Positions 12,600 through 24,839 are shown, numbered from the stretch's first letter. The stretch is 64,000 bases of DNA from Sisyra terminalis (GCA_958496175.1 OY292276.1:25376001-25440000), one strand, 5' to 3'. A program made the numbers and translations. The notes: generated from the letters alone by a model not told the origin.

Positions 12600-13225
12600 T
12601 AATGATTTGGTGACCCAATTTGCAAGTGTCTGTCTTAAAATAAGATAATCATATAATTAGAGCAAAAATTTCTTTAATATCTAAGAAAACGACTAATAAT
12701 ATCCAATAAAACAGTTTATAAATTATCGGTTTAAATTATGTCCGATTTGATTGAAGTCCACTAAACTCTGGCTCTGGCTTTTAGCTCCTAGAACTCAAGT
12801 AAGTTATAAATCAGGGAAATGGAAAACTGAAGAATCAACATGATTTTTAAAATGGTAATAATTTTAACAAGCTTTTGGAATGAAGTAATTTTCACTGGCA
12901 AGACAATGATTAGTGAATGATAAAAGCAATTATCAATATTTATGACATCAACTTTGTAAAGCCAGGGTTTTCAACTAGTAGGTACCTACCTAATCTTCAT
13001 TCTTAACAATATTACGATTCGTAAATATTGTTGGATACTGCGACAAACTTCATTAGACTTGAGAAACTTCAAATCGAAAGCAATTGTATAAAATAGTAAG
13101 AAAACCTTTTACAAATGAATTTCGTTTTTGATCTAATTGAACTGCTAGGTAAATAATAGAAGCGAATCTATATATTGTAGAGAGAATTCAAGTAATAAGA
13201 TGTAATCAAGGAAATAAAAGAATAT
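12600..13225. other. AT-rich non-coding DNA, nothing recognised
   Basis: No ORF, RNA or TE terminus is recognised. A CTCTGGCTCTGGCTTTTAGC phrase near 12768 is compositionally odd but isolated. Confidence 0.5.
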
Positions 13226-13230
13226 TCTTT

Positions 13231-13403
13231 TTTTTAATTGTTATTTACCATTGCTTTATCACTAAGGTCTTTAGCGACTCTAGAGTTTATAAAAATTTGT
13301 AATCGAGAAATATCGGAAATTTGCTCTATACGAGGATCGAACCCAACACCTTTTAGTTTGGAAGCGGTCACCTTGACCACTCGGCTACAAGTTGGCTAAA
13401 TAT
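13231..13403 (-). repeat. tRNA-derived SINE (best-preserved head)
   Basis: On the minus strand it starts with a tRNA-like head. The A box TAGCCGAGTGG lies at 13387-13377 and the B box GGTTCGATCC at 13343-13334. Both fit the RNA polymerase III internal promoter and resemble the Ser/Leu tRNA type. After the head comes a unique body with CTCGATTAC, ACTCTAGAGTCGCTAAAGA and TAAATAACAATT, then an A-rich tail. The plus-strand copy at 59683 has the same head, body and tail. The head does not fold into a complete tRNA, so this is not a functional tRNA gene. Confidence 0.8.
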
Positions 13404-13409
13404 TTTTTT

Positions 13410-15650
13410 GTTATACCTAAATAGTTTGTTCGCAAAGTTCGGATACTTTTTTTAGAAGTCTTAGAAGCAAATCGACTTTAAATTTTATTAGTTGAATGAA
13501 ATTGTAGTCAAATTATGAATTTTATTCAAGTTTGAACTCCTAAGTGATGATATTTTCTTTAATTTCACGATTTGGGTCATTTGATTTTTAAGGTTTCTTC
13601 AGCCTTAAATTACTGAAAGTTCATTCCAAAATAAAAGCAAATGTGTAGGTACTAGGAAAAAACACAACTCTAACAACAATGAGCGTTGTTTTACAAAGCT
13701 GAATTTAAAAAAACTGAACCTTGAGTTTCAAAATGGAAAAACAAGAAAACAGGAAAGCAACCAAAAATTTGCGTCATTCGAATTTTTCGTTCTGATTAAT
13801 GGTCATTTTGATTCCCATCATTCAATAGATTTGACTAAAACAAGCAGTGAAAATGTCAAAAAATTAACAAAAAAAAAAAAAAATATAATACAAATCGAAA
13901 AATTGAGCGCGAACTTTGAGTGATTTATTCGTTAGTCAAAATCCACCCACAGTCGAAAATCTACACGAAAATTAATGGTATTTGCAATGAGAGTCCAAAA
14001 TTAATATCAACGCACGACCGAAATAGACATATGAACTTGTCGCATTTAAAAATATCTCACATCTTACTAACATATATTAAGTCGAGAAATATCACAAATT
14101 ATAGCGGAAGTAATTTCATTAAGAAACTCAAAAAAAAAGTTGATTTTTCGAAATATAAAATTCAAGTTAAAAGAAGAAAAAAAAACAATTAAAATTTGGG
14201 CAATTTTGTAAGCCATTGACCCAGTTTTACGTTTATTGTAACAATGAACAATCACAGCCAAATTAAAACAATTGATTCGATTGTTGGTTATTTAAATATT
14301 GTTAAATCGCGAGAGAAAAATAACAATTTAATTGGATGGGATATAATGATAGTTAATGGTTGATGGAAATGGCGTTAATAAAACGTTACGTTATTAGTCT
14401 CACTATGTCTGCTTACATGAGGAAGAGAAATAAGAGTTCGAAATGTTAATAATTAGTAAGATAAGGAAATGCAATTGGAAAGTTTTGGCATTCAAACAGT
14501 AAAGATTGCAAAGATTTTACAATAATTACATTAATTTGAAGTGAGGTTATCAGATAAGTTAATGAAAATCTTTGTTTTATTTTTTTCTTAGAAATATCAA
14601 TACTTCATTAATATTAGAAAACAAAACAAAAAAATTGATGCAACCTCAATATCATTTAATAATAGTATTTAGAAAAGTCATAAAAACGGACCAACGAACT
14701 AAAAATAATTCTGCTTAATTTAATCTAATAAGTTGTCATTATTAGGTGCCTTTAACTTACGAAAAGGTAACAAAAAAGAAATGATAGTATAAACATTAAA
14801 ACTATTATAAAAAAGTAACATAATTTAAATATTTTGGGAAATATTATCATTAAAAATGAAGAACTAGAAATCAAAGTGCGGTAGCTTATAGCACAAATTG
14901 CGTTCAAGAGCGAAGCAAAAGCCTCTTAATTAAAACAGTTACTGACATACTATGTACCCTATGTACAGAGAGTCGTTCATGTAGTTACGAATCCTTAGGA
15001 ATTCTCCTTCCTTTGGAATTTGATGTAAGAGCTTTAGAATTAGAGTTTAATATAGTGGAAGTATTGAGCAAAAACAACAAAGAAATAATAATTATCGATG
15101 TAGTACAAGAAGAAGCTATCCTACATGAAAAGTTCCTCTAACTTTTTGTAGGAATCTTGGATGGTTCTTATGGTACTCATAGTCATAACCAATGAAAAAT
15201 TTTATCTGATCAAATGATTTATTTTTTCTTTTAAATAGTTTCATTGATTAGTGTCAATAGAGAGGAAACGAATAGAGGAAATAAAGTCAAATATTTTCAA
15301 CCATTGTAAAAGTACGAATCTCATACATGAAAATCGCTACACTTTAATGTACCTATTGTTTAGAAATAAGAGTATGCCGATTTTGAAGCAGGTGTTGTCT
15401 TATGGGTGAATTTTTTTGTCTTTATTAGTACCATTTTGTGATAAGTAAAGTTTTTGAGGTACTTTGAATTAATTCGATGGCCTTTAGTTCTAGATTCAAC
15501 ATTTTCAAGACATTGAGGAAATGGAATTGCAACCCGCTGGCGTTTGAAGCGCAGATCTAATCATCAGGTACATTATGAGTTACACCTTTTATAATGAACT
15601 TTAATTTTCTTCTTTTTTCTTTTAAAAATCACTGTAGAAAGTATATATCT
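13410..15650. other. AT-rich non-coding DNA, nothing recognised
   Basis: No gene or TE terminus is recognised. An ORF at 13920-14192 is low-complexity Lys/Ile/Asn-rich sequence and I do not call it. Confidence 0.5.
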
Positions 15651-15659
15651 TAGAAGTTG

Positions 15660-15825
15660 TTTATTTATTTTTACTTGTTATTTACAGACTTATTTGCTTG
15701 TTATACATAGCTACCGAGATCTTTAGCGACTTTAGAAGTTATTTAAATTCGTAAGTCGAGAAGTTTTAGAAAAATTTCTCGTGACGATACTCAAACTCAG
15801 TAGCTATACCAATTTCAGAAGCCAA
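15660..15825 (-). repeat. tRNA-derived SINE, decayed copy
   Basis: The strand and order match the copy at 13231: TTGTTATTTAC, then GATCTTTAGCGACTTTAGA, then TCGAGAA, then a worn head (GATACTCAAACTCAG where a B box should be). The A box is barely recognisable. Divergence is clearly higher than in the 13231 and 59683 copies. Confidence 0.65.
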
Positions 15826-16364
15826 TTATTAATTTTTAATGACATGAAAAAAATCTTTTAAGAAGTTTTGCTTATTAAACTTATATTCAAAAAGTTTGGT
15901 TCCTTGTAAAATCCTTAAGTGCCCGGAATTTCGCCGTTCGAAAAATGATGAATCTATTTTTGCAATAGTAATGTTATTTATTGTGCCCTAGATAAAATAC
16001 CCAAGAAGAAAATTCACGTTCAATAAGAAAAAAAAAATATCAGTTGGAAAATTGGAACTTAAACTTCGAAAGCAATAGCTAAAATGCTATATATGAAATG
16101 TAGCATTATATGCGTCGGAAACTTGAACCCAAAGAAAAGTAGAAACGAAGTATCTGAAAAGCTTTGAAATTTGTTGCTAAAGAAGAATGGAAAAAATTTA
16201 AACAAACGAATTGAGTTACCAACCATGAAGTATTGAAAAGAGTTAACGAAAAAAGAACTGTCATTGATATGACGACAAGAAAAAAAGCTAGCTGGATGGG
16301 TCACATTCGGAGAGAAAAAAGATTCATACTCATTGATATGTATACGGATAAAATATGCATATGT

Positions 16365-17000
16365 TTTTAAATAGAAACAAGAAAAATCTAGTGTGCCATA
16401 CGAAGGGCCATCTATACAGGCACTGTTTTATGGTAACTAAAAACAATAGCTGGTAATTGAGTGCGTAATACATTCTATTTGCTTTAGTTACCAACACCAA
16501 AGAAGAAAGTCTTATAAAGAAAAAAAAATTATTACTAAAGTAATATTACTAAGGTAATAAGTTATTTAGCTATTTCCTATTTTTAATATTAAAAATGTTT
16601 TAAATGAAGATAAAACATAAAACTGTAAAATCCGATGTTGATTGTCATCTAAAGTAATATAGTTTTTATTAAAAACAATTAACACAAAATAATAATATTA
16701 ATAAGCTAAGCCTATATAGCTAATAAAAAAAATACTTAAAATATAATCAGTTTTTACATTCAACGCCTTATTTTTACATAAAAATATTAAATATTAAAAA
16801 TATAAAATATCTAAGCTACTTATTATCTCAGTAATAAGTTTTTTAGATGTATAAGTCTCTCTTCCAACACAGGCGTATTTTGTTTAGTTGATTCCAAATT
16901 TATGCCTACGTAGACGGCGCTAGCAGTTGATTCTAGTGCGCCTTGTCGTTTACTGTATATAGTGCGTTCTCCATTTATACAAATCAGTACTTATACTTAA
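16365..17000 (+). repeat. TATA-bearing dispersed repeat, copy 1, interrupted by a MITE
   Basis: Its outer parts match 27695-28085: AAGAAAAATCTA, CATACGAAGGGCCAT, GTAACTAAAA, CTGGTAATTGAGT, then after an insertion TAAGTCTCTCTTCCAACACA, GTATTTTGTTTA and CGTTTACTGTATATAGTGCG. The insertion (about 16528-16845) is absent from the other copy. This copy ends where the Helitron at 17001 begins. The repeat could be a solo LTR or another TE; no element ends are certain. Confidence 0.6.
16528..16848. mobile_element. AT-rich MITE nested in the repeat
   Basis: The left edge reads TTACTAAGGTAATAAGTTAT and TTAGCT. The right edge, reverse-complemented, reads CTTATTACTGAGATAATAAG then TAGCTTAG. These are imperfect terminal inverted repeats of about 30 bp. 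The segment is missing from the related repeat at 27.7 kb, which supports insertion. It has no coding capacity. The exact ends and target duplication are uncertain. Confidence 0.5.
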
Positions 17001-17912
17001 CTAGCTGATCCCCGCGACTTCGTCTGCGTAACGTAGGTGGAGATTATATTTTCTTTTTAAATTTGCTATTTGTAGTGGCATATGAAAATTATTATTTTTC
17101 TTATTTCTTTTACGAAAAACATAATTATACTTAAAAGCACTATTTTGTCAACTTTAAAAAGACACATTTATAATAAACTGTTACTTAGAATAAAATTGTT
17201 GTATATAATGATCAATTAATTTTCAAAAAATATTTATAAACATATAAAAAGAGTATGATCTATTCCGTATACCTACGGTAGGTATATCTACCGTGAACCA
17301 ATTAATCCGTAAATCAATCACCATCTATACATAAATAAAAACTATCGTTAAGTTCCAGAAAATCAGTCATAATTATGACTTAAAACAGTCAAAAGTTATC
17401 AAAACACTCGTCTAGATATTTAGAATATTAGTAGAAATCCCATTTCATTGTCTCAACTTTTACAACAACTATGTGTTTTACAAATATAAAGATTTATATT
17501 TCAAAGAGGCAATTTTTTAAACATTACATTGAATTTACTGTGATTTTTATAGGTTCAACTAAAAATATTTTTATAGATTATTTTTTAACTTTAAATTACC
17601 TTTCCAATGATATATAACTCACCTGTCTAGTGTAAAAATTTATGTTTTCATCCGTAAGGAAAACCTTCCCTTATTATTTTTTTGGAATGATAAGTAGCCT
17701 ATAGTCTGTGGAAAATTGTGTTGTATCTTAATACCAAAGTTCATTAAATTCGGTAGTTCCGTTCTTTAGTTAAATCGGGACACACAGACAGACAAAAATT
17801 TTAAAAATGTTAAATTTGGAATAAGGGCCTCTTGGAACAAATATTTATCCTAAAATTGGGTTCAAAATCGAAATGTACAGACAGACGTAAGAATTTTATA
17901 TATTAGTATAGA
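17001..17912 (-). mobile_element. Non-autonomous Helitron
   Basis: On the minus strand it begins TCTATACTAATATATAAAA (from 17912) and ends CAGCTAG (17007-17001). It therefore has the 5' TC and 3' CTAG hallmarks. It sits between a host A (17913) and T (17000), the standard Helitron target. A short hairpin, CGC(A)GAC GAA GTCGCG, stands 12 nt before the 3' end, as expected for a rolling-circle terminator. Near the 5' end are the CAGACAGAC and AAATCGG phrases common in insect Helitrons. No Rep/helicase coding sequence is present, so it depends on an autonomous partner. It abuts the repeat that ends at 17000. Confidence 0.85.
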
Positions 17913-20590
17913 TGTTATAAAAAAGGGAACTGGAAGGCTCCAAGAAAAGAGGAAGTAAACGAATTTAGACCCTTGGATTATTGAATCGAGGAATAGACCA
18001 TCCCAGTTCGAAGAACTTAGCAAGAGTAAATATTAAGTAAAGTAAATGTATTTTAATTTCAATTACCAAGCAAAGTTTCTTCTACAGTGCCAATAAGGAA
18101 GTGGTATCACTCCCTTTGAGAATCACTGAGAGACCATTTATTACATTAAAAAAATGAGAAACATTATTCTCTAACACTACAAATCTGAGTTTGAAGTAAT
18201 TAATTATTACAACTCGTTGAAGAAAATCTATTTTTCACATCGATTCGATTTATACTTGTGTAGCACTTTTTGTAATCTAAAACAAGTAGTCACATATTTA
18301 AATTAAACGGTTATAATTTTGCTTTTTTTACTTTGTACAAAAATTGAGATTTGAAAAATGTTATTAGATTAGTTACTAAATATGTTTGTAAATTGGAAAT
18401 GAAAATTCTTTTTAAACATATTTCCTTAGGAAATTTTTTGCTAGATATATTGCCTACATAATATTCTTCGCATTTTTAATATTAAAAAATACCTTATTGG
18501 AATTGAATACTTTTCCACTTTAACGTCATATGAAGTTCCTAATTAAATTCCAAAGTTTTTATCGAGAAAAAACCTCAAGTGAAGCATCATATAATTATTT
18601 AAATCACATTTAATTATATCGTTACTTTTTTCAGTTATCGCATGTTTGGGAAAGCATTGACTTGGAAAAAAAACATTTTTTTTTCATTTAAAACGCAAGA
18701 TTTTTTTTTACTAGAGAAAAAATAATTTTGAACACAGTACATTTTATGGAGTACAGTAATTTTCAACTTTATTGATGTGAGTTTTCAATGTTGTTTGTTG
18801 GTTTAAATGAAGTGAAAAGGAAAACCAAACTAAACTAAACTAAATAGATGTAAATTCGTTTCGAGTTTGTTACAAATCGATTAGCTGTCTCGCTGATAAC
18901 ACAACATTTTCTATAGCATAGCTACTTTATTCATTGAGTTTCAGTTGGAAATTGAAGAGACGTGGAAACTTTTTGTTTGAACTGTATTTGTATGCGAATG
19001 TGTCTGTGTTAACTGTTTCATTATTCATATATATTTAAAACACACGAGCAAGTTGGATTGACACCGTCATCATCATCATCACCATCAAGTTGGAAACTTT
19101 TTTTATTATCCTCTTATTCTCTTTCATTGCTCTGTTATAATTTGATAATTAGTTAAGCTTTATTGCGCCATTTTGAACTCCCTTTAGAAATTACAGTTTA
19201 TCAAACACACAAATAAATATATTTCATATATACGCTGTCAGTCGGGAAAAGTTTCATAGTTAGTCTATACCTACTATTTTCGAATATATCAAACAGAAAT
19301 AAAACACTAATATACTATCTCCAATATTGAAATCTTCAAAGGAAGAAATAAATAAGTAATTTTATTTCTCAGAAAACCTAATAGAAAATTCAAAGAAATG
19401 TAGTTTCAAGATGTTTTTTTAAAAAATGCAGTACCATTTTTCTGTCAATAATCTAAAACAGTTTATATAGGCTTCAGCGGCTTTAGTAAAGTATAATTAA
19501 TGTTAGCTTATATTACCTCTCTAAAATTTCAAAAAGAAAACCAAGTTCGATACAAAATATAGTAAATAGTGATTTTGATTTCGAAAGTTAAGACTTTACT
19601 ACAGGGAGACACAGAAATGAAAAAAAGAAGCTACATTCTTTATTTCGATGACGAATATATTTCCTACGGTCCAAAGGAAGCCAAATAAAGACACGCTGAA
19701 TATCATAATCGGAAATCGATAGAAATATTAGAACACGTTGCTTTTAAGCTAATTACTCTCTAGTGACGCCTCATTCTCTGTTCTTTTTTAACTTCAATTC
19801 ACAAATTAATCGACTATAATACAAATTCAACAACAGAAAAGAAATAAAACGATGTCAGAATTGAATTAACCACAAAATCGTATTGTATTTGTACAGAAAT
19901 TTTATTGTAATTAAATCGCAAACTTTGGATCAGTTTTTAATTTTTTGAATCCAATAGTTTGAAGCATAGTACATATTTAGGAGAAGACGGTATGAAAGAG
20001 CAGCTTTTACAAAAAAAGGAAAAATGCAAAAAAAATAATAAACAAATAATACAATTTGTAGCACAAGTTGCAGTTTATTTCATTATGTACGCAATGTGAA
20101 ATAACATTTTCGATAAGCAATTACATTTCCAGCCATTTATAAAAAGAAAGATCTTCCAGTTCTTTCGTAACACATAGTATAGGCATTAAAAGAGTCAACC
20201 AAAGTTTCGAAAGAGTCAAGTACTTACGTAAAAAATTTGAATTATAAACTAACAAAATTATTGAATATATTTATTGAAAGTGCTCAAAATGTATTTCATG
20301 TAACACAAACTCAAAAAAAAATGTTTCTTTAAATCTTCGAAATTATAACTAAATAGTTCTAGTTCTAGATTACAATGTAACCTTAGTATTTTTGAAGTAT
20401 AATTTTTTCCGTGCACACTGCTTCAAATGGCATGAAGTGAAAAAAGGTTTTATTTTAAGCAAATATCAAAACAAAGCAGTTTAAGTGTTAATATTATTAT
20501 TAATAGTGGCCATGAAATATCAGCAAATATGTTGATTTTGAAGTGACCAATGCTTCCATTACATCTAGGTATGGCGCCCTTAAAAACTAA
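17913..20590. other. AT-rich non-coding DNA
   Basis: No gene is recognised. A short run of CATs and related ATC triplets lies near 19068-19086, and the poly-T/poly-A density is high. No TE termini are seen. Confidence 0.5.
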
Positions 20591-20599
20591 ACATTCAAG

Positions 20600-20789
20600 C
20601 TTTATCTGAAAAATGTATTACAAAGTCTAATGTGTCCATCAAACTCAAAACCTAGGTTCACGGAATGGACAAAGCCAATAAGAGCAAAGTACAAAACCAT
20701 TAAAACGTGATATCCCTGAACCCGCGAGATTTGGAAACCCGACTCACTGAACCTCTGAGGTTCGATTGAAACTGGGTTAAGAACCACTG
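20600..20789 (-). mobile_element. hAT element end with the same 15-bp terminus as the intact element
   Basis: The last 15 bases, 20775-20789, read GGTTAAGAACCACTG, identical to the right terminus of the intact hAT element at 52829-55427. Read inward on the minus strand, the sequence continues CCAGTTTCAATCGAACCTC and AGAGGTTCAGTGAGTCGG, unrelated to the interior of the intact element. It contains a small inverted pair GAACCTC/GAGGTTC. I could not find the other terminus, so the left boundary is a guess. It may be a non-autonomous or truncated element mobilised by a related transposase. Confidence 0.6.
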
Positions 20790-20799
20790 ATTTAGAAGG

Positions 20800-22025
20800 T
20801 CGAAGGAAAAACAATTCTTAATAAGCTAATAACAAACAGTATCCCCATAAGTCTAATAGTTTCAAAACTAGAAGCAATTGAGTATAAATAGCATCCAAAA
20901 TCAGTTAAAAAACGTATGTTTCAGGAAAATCTTTGGAACTATTCATTGCAAATCCCAAGATTTTAGAGAATAGGATGCAATTGCCATAAAAACAATGTGC
21001 AATGATAGTGGGGCGGGAAAATTCGTTTTAATCACTAGTATTTTCTTGAATTGCATATAGTAGATAGAAGTATAATAATCGTGTAACATATCCTATAAAA
21101 ATGTGCAAATTTCATTGTCACTAAAATATGATAAGTAGTAGAATTAACGCACACTGCGCAAGTTATCATACTTGAGAGTAATCTACATACATCGTGGGTA
21201 TAGTACAATAACGGCTTATTTACCATATCATACTTTATTAAATACTGAAGTATTTTAATTTTTGAATGTAGCTTAAAATTGAAACAAATTGGGCCAACTA
21301 GTAATGATACTTTGCACAATATTTCGTCTAAATCTTCCCATGGGAGTTAAACCTTCTAGTTTTAGCGTTTTTGTACATGTTAATATATTTCACTTTATGG
21401 GTTATTTAATTGTATATTATATGTCATTATTCAAGTGAAACTCAATCATTTGTTAATTTAATTCCTCTTAATCTACTCCAAATCAACCGGTAAGGTCTTT
21501 ATTCGACTTATTTCGTGAATCTCATTAAATATTAAGAAATTTTGAAAAGAATATCAAAAATGTACCTTTACATTTCTTTTTACCTATTTATGGTCTGATA
21601 AATAAAAATTGAACTTGCTTCTCGTTATGTTCAACATATTTGATTTCTTCATGTTGGCGATATATTTGAAGTAAAATTGCAATAAAATAAGTTGAAATAT
21701 GGTTTTAATTGCTTCTTCATTACCGATAATTGCTGAAATGGACCCGTTAAATATGTATCAAATTTTCACAAGAAACTTGAATAAACCAACCGGAATCTTG
21801 TTACTAACCAAAATGGTTATGAGGATTCCGAATGTAATATCAATAAATTAAACTTTCAACAAAAGTACTAGGGGTACTATGCATATATTGTATCGCAAGT
21901 AACTTGATCACTTCGTATCCTAGTAACTACCTATGTAAGTTATATCATGGTTAGCCAACAGTTTAATGCCATAATTGATCCTATTTTTGGTGAGGAGCTT
22001 AATTTTAAAAAGAAAACCAGTCAAC
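20800..22025. other. AT-rich non-coding DNA, nothing recognised
   Basis: Only short ORFs without domains are present; no repeat partner was found within the window. Confidence 0.5.
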
Positions 22026-22345
22026 GATCTATAAATTTTCAGTAGTTTCTTTCGTTTCGACGCCAATTAAACTCACCATTTCAAATGGGCCGTGCATTCG
22101 ACAAATTTTTGACGAGTGGGACGTTATTTATAACTCCTTAACATCGTCAGTATCCGCAATTTTCGATCCCAAAAAAAAAAATCGATTTGAAATCTATACG
22201 AATTTGTTATGCGAAAGGGGAACGATCGTTTCGTTATTGTTTCCATTTTTTTAAGAAAATTTTTCGCGCGACGAAGATGAAGGAGGAAATAAAAGCGTCA
22301 ATGGCCAAGAATAATATAAACACACCATCAAAGTCGACCGTGTTT
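22026..22345. promoter_or_regulatory. Candidate cis-regulatory block
   Basis: A repeat-free stretch with more G, C and CpG than its neighbours (for example TTTCGACGCCAATTAAA, GGGCCGTGCATTCGAC and TCGCGCGACGAAG). It is called on composition only. I cannot assign binding factors, and conservation with relatives would be the test. Confidence 0.25.
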
Positions 22346-22349
22346 GTGT

Positions 22350-23345
22350 ACGTATGAGTGAATGAATTTCTAACTTTAGAATTTCGATTTTTGTGAATTA
22401 AAACGAAAAGCCCCCGTTTTATTTATAAAACAATTTTTTTTTTGATGCTAATAAACTATTTAACTTACTATAACGATAGAAAGTTAACGAAACTAATTTT
22501 TTAAAATGCAAATAAATTAGAAACCAGTCGGTTTTATTACCGTAAATGAATTTAGAACAAATTGAAAGTAAATGTTTGTTAAACACAAAACAAAAACATT
22601 CTATAAATTAGAACCAAATACATTTTTGTTTTTTTTTTTTGTTTTTTTATAATTTTAAGTGTTTATTTAACAATAACTAAATAAAAAATAAAATAAACAC
22701 CGATTGTCTTTTGTCTTCAACTCGATTCAATTGTTGAAATTAAAAATTTGTAATAATATTTTATGATAGACGGAAATTTATGAAGGTAAATCCGAAAAAA
22801 TGAATGGTACTCTTGGGAAAGTTTCATAAATTACTAGGACAATATTGACACAAGTGTGAATTTACCCTTAAAACACTAACATAGATGCAATATTTGACCA
22901 ACTAAATAAATAGGTGATTAACGCATCTTATCCTCGAGCTATTAATTGAAAAAATATCATGTTTGAAAATGAAAAAAAAAAATACTTAAAAGCTTGAAAC
23001 CATTGAGCTCATCAATCAAGTGGCTTTAATTAAAACTAATTATGATTATCGATGCCTAACATCTGGCGAGCTTTTTCGGCTTTGAAACGATCGCAATTCG
23101 GTCAAATCGACATTAATTTAATAAATGCCCCATTTTTTAAGCTTTCCTTTTATATTAAATCATAATAGCCCACAACTACGTTAGTTTTTATTTCATTGAT
23201 GAATATAGTGTATTGTTGAAGGTAATACTATTAAATTTAATTATTTTTTATTTATTAAGTTATACAACCTCTAATGGCAAGTTTCAAAATATTTTACTAG
23301 GTATTAATATAACATGTAAGAGATATTCTAAAATTTCTAAATGTA
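22350..23345. other. AT-rich non-coding DNA
   Basis: Low-complexity T and A runs (for example 22620-22660). A small less AT-rich patch at 23045-23110 contains GATTATCGATGCC and CGATCGCAATTCGG. No gene or TE end is seen. Confidence 0.4.
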
Positions 23346-23350
23346 AACGA

Positions 23351-23505
23351 CGACTCTACTGGCGAACGAGTGGATAAGGTGGCGTATTCCGTATAATTCC
23401 GTAAGTACTAGATTTGAATCTTACCGCTTATTAATTTTCAATATTCTCGGTTTACCGAATTCCGTAAAAACTAGAACCACTAAAAACCTTAATTTTTATT
23501 AATAA
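23351..23505 (+). repeat. tRNA-derived SINE, second subtype
   Basis: The head reads GGCGAACGAGTGGATAAGG (a decayed A box) and GATTTGAATC (a decayed B box). It is followed by TATTCTCGGTTTACCG and ACTAGAACCACTAAAAACC. The body matches the fragment at 10380-10465 better than the 13231 copy, so the family has at least two subtypes here. Confidence 0.6.
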
Positions 23506-24104
23506 TAAAGTGAAAATTTTGAAGCAATTTTTAATGATATTTTTGGACGCTATAGGTATCCATTGAATTGCAAGTGATGGAAAATTCAAATGTACGGAAA
23601 AGGTATAAGCGAAACATGGAAGTGGGAATTTTCTTCTTTCTCTTTCTATATCCACTTTAAAAAAAGAAGACATGCAGATTTTCACTTTTAAATCTTTTAT
23701 TTTTAAGGTTCCATTTTATGTTATTTTTATACAGTGAATTCGTCGCTAGAGCTGGAAAACTAATTTACAAACTTGGAAAACCTAAAAGTTAGTAATGTTT
23801 TTGAAAAATACGTATATTATACTGCGTTAGTTTATATTTTACATAAAACAGAAATTACCTAATTGGGTTCATGCGCATTTGGTTTAGTTCTATTCAGATT
23901 TGTATACTGTTTAGTGAGCGTATTAGCTCAAAACAACTTCTGTATCCGACCTTCGTAACACCATTAGATTTTTCCTCTCATGATGCACTTAAAGAAGTAA
24001 AACTTCAAAAAAGTAGATTTTTTTACTATATAACATATTTCAATAACCAAATAACTTATTAAGACAATGAAGTATAGACACAAGTTTGAACGTTAATTTT
24101 AAAA

Positions 24105-24360
24105 AAAATGGCATCAATTCAAAGTCTAGAACCGATAGAGCGCGCTATTCTTCAAAAAGCACATTTGTTATTATTAACAATTGTGAATTCCAATCTTCTG
24201 CACGATGGGAAATGCGTCAAGATGTGGCGCTGCCACAAGAGGGTTTGGACTACTATCTTGTTATCTTAGTTACCTTACACAAAGTGTATAGTTTCGTTTT
24301 AAGTTAGTACCATAAACATACTAGTGGCAGCTCCACTATCTTGGTATCTATGATTTTTCG
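24105..24360 (-). repeat. Unclassified dispersed repeat, copy 2
   Basis: Inverted partner of 7155-7395, with GAGCGCGCTATTCTTC, AATTGTGAATTCCAATCTTC, GCACGATGGGAAATGCGTCA and GTGGCGCTGCCACA in order on the plus strand. The flank on the right adds AGTGGCAGCTCCACT. Ends and class are not determined. Confidence 0.7.
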
Positions 24361-24675
24361 GTACTATCTATATCTTAGTATATTTCTCATCATGCATTGC
24401 AAGGATGGATTATCTTCTTAAAACTTTACTTGCATTCTGAATATTTGAGCTGCTAGTGACGGAAAAAAGAACTATGTTCAAGGTCTACTTTGATGTACAT
24501 GAATATTGTGAAGAAGCCTACACCGTTCGAACTCCTCGTATCTATATTTCATGATTGCATTGGTAAAAATTAGTCAGTGAATAACTAATATTTATTAACT
24601 AATTAGTCAACACAGGCTCAGATGTTTGTTATTATTATAGTTTTGCTTAAAATTTCTCAGTTTTTATTTTAAATA

Positions 24676-24831
24676 GGACAAAGGTTTACTATAGACCGGT
24701 ATAATCTGGCATTGACTCATATTCTCTTTTCTCGCTAAATTCATTATGGTCGATTTATTCGCGAATTGAATTAGCGACAAAATAGAGAATGAGACGTTTC
24801 CAGACTGTAGCGGTGTATAGTAAACCTGTGC
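24676..24831. mobile_element. 156-bp foldback MITE with TA flanks
   Basis: Nearly the whole element is two inverted arms. The left arm has AGGTTTACTATAGACCGG, TCTGG, GACTCATATTCTC and TCGCTAAATTC. The right arm reverse-complements to AGGTTTACTATACACCGC, TCTGG, GTCTCATTCTC and TCGCTAATTC. A TA dinucleotide stands at 24674-24675 and again at 24832-24833, as for Tc1/mariner-type insertions. It has no coding capacity. RNA from it would fold into a long hairpin. Confidence 0.75.
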
Positions 24832-24839
24832 TATAATTA

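Noticed and set aside
13334..13387. A possible functional tRNA gene (A and B boxes present)
   Set aside because: No complete cloverleaf or acceptor stem is visible, and the same head plus body recurs at 59683. It is a SINE.
17618..17640. Minus-strand CAG|GTGAGTTAT within the Helitron
   Set aside because: A good donor but no pyrimidine tract before it, and it lies inside a transposon. Not a ratchet candidate.
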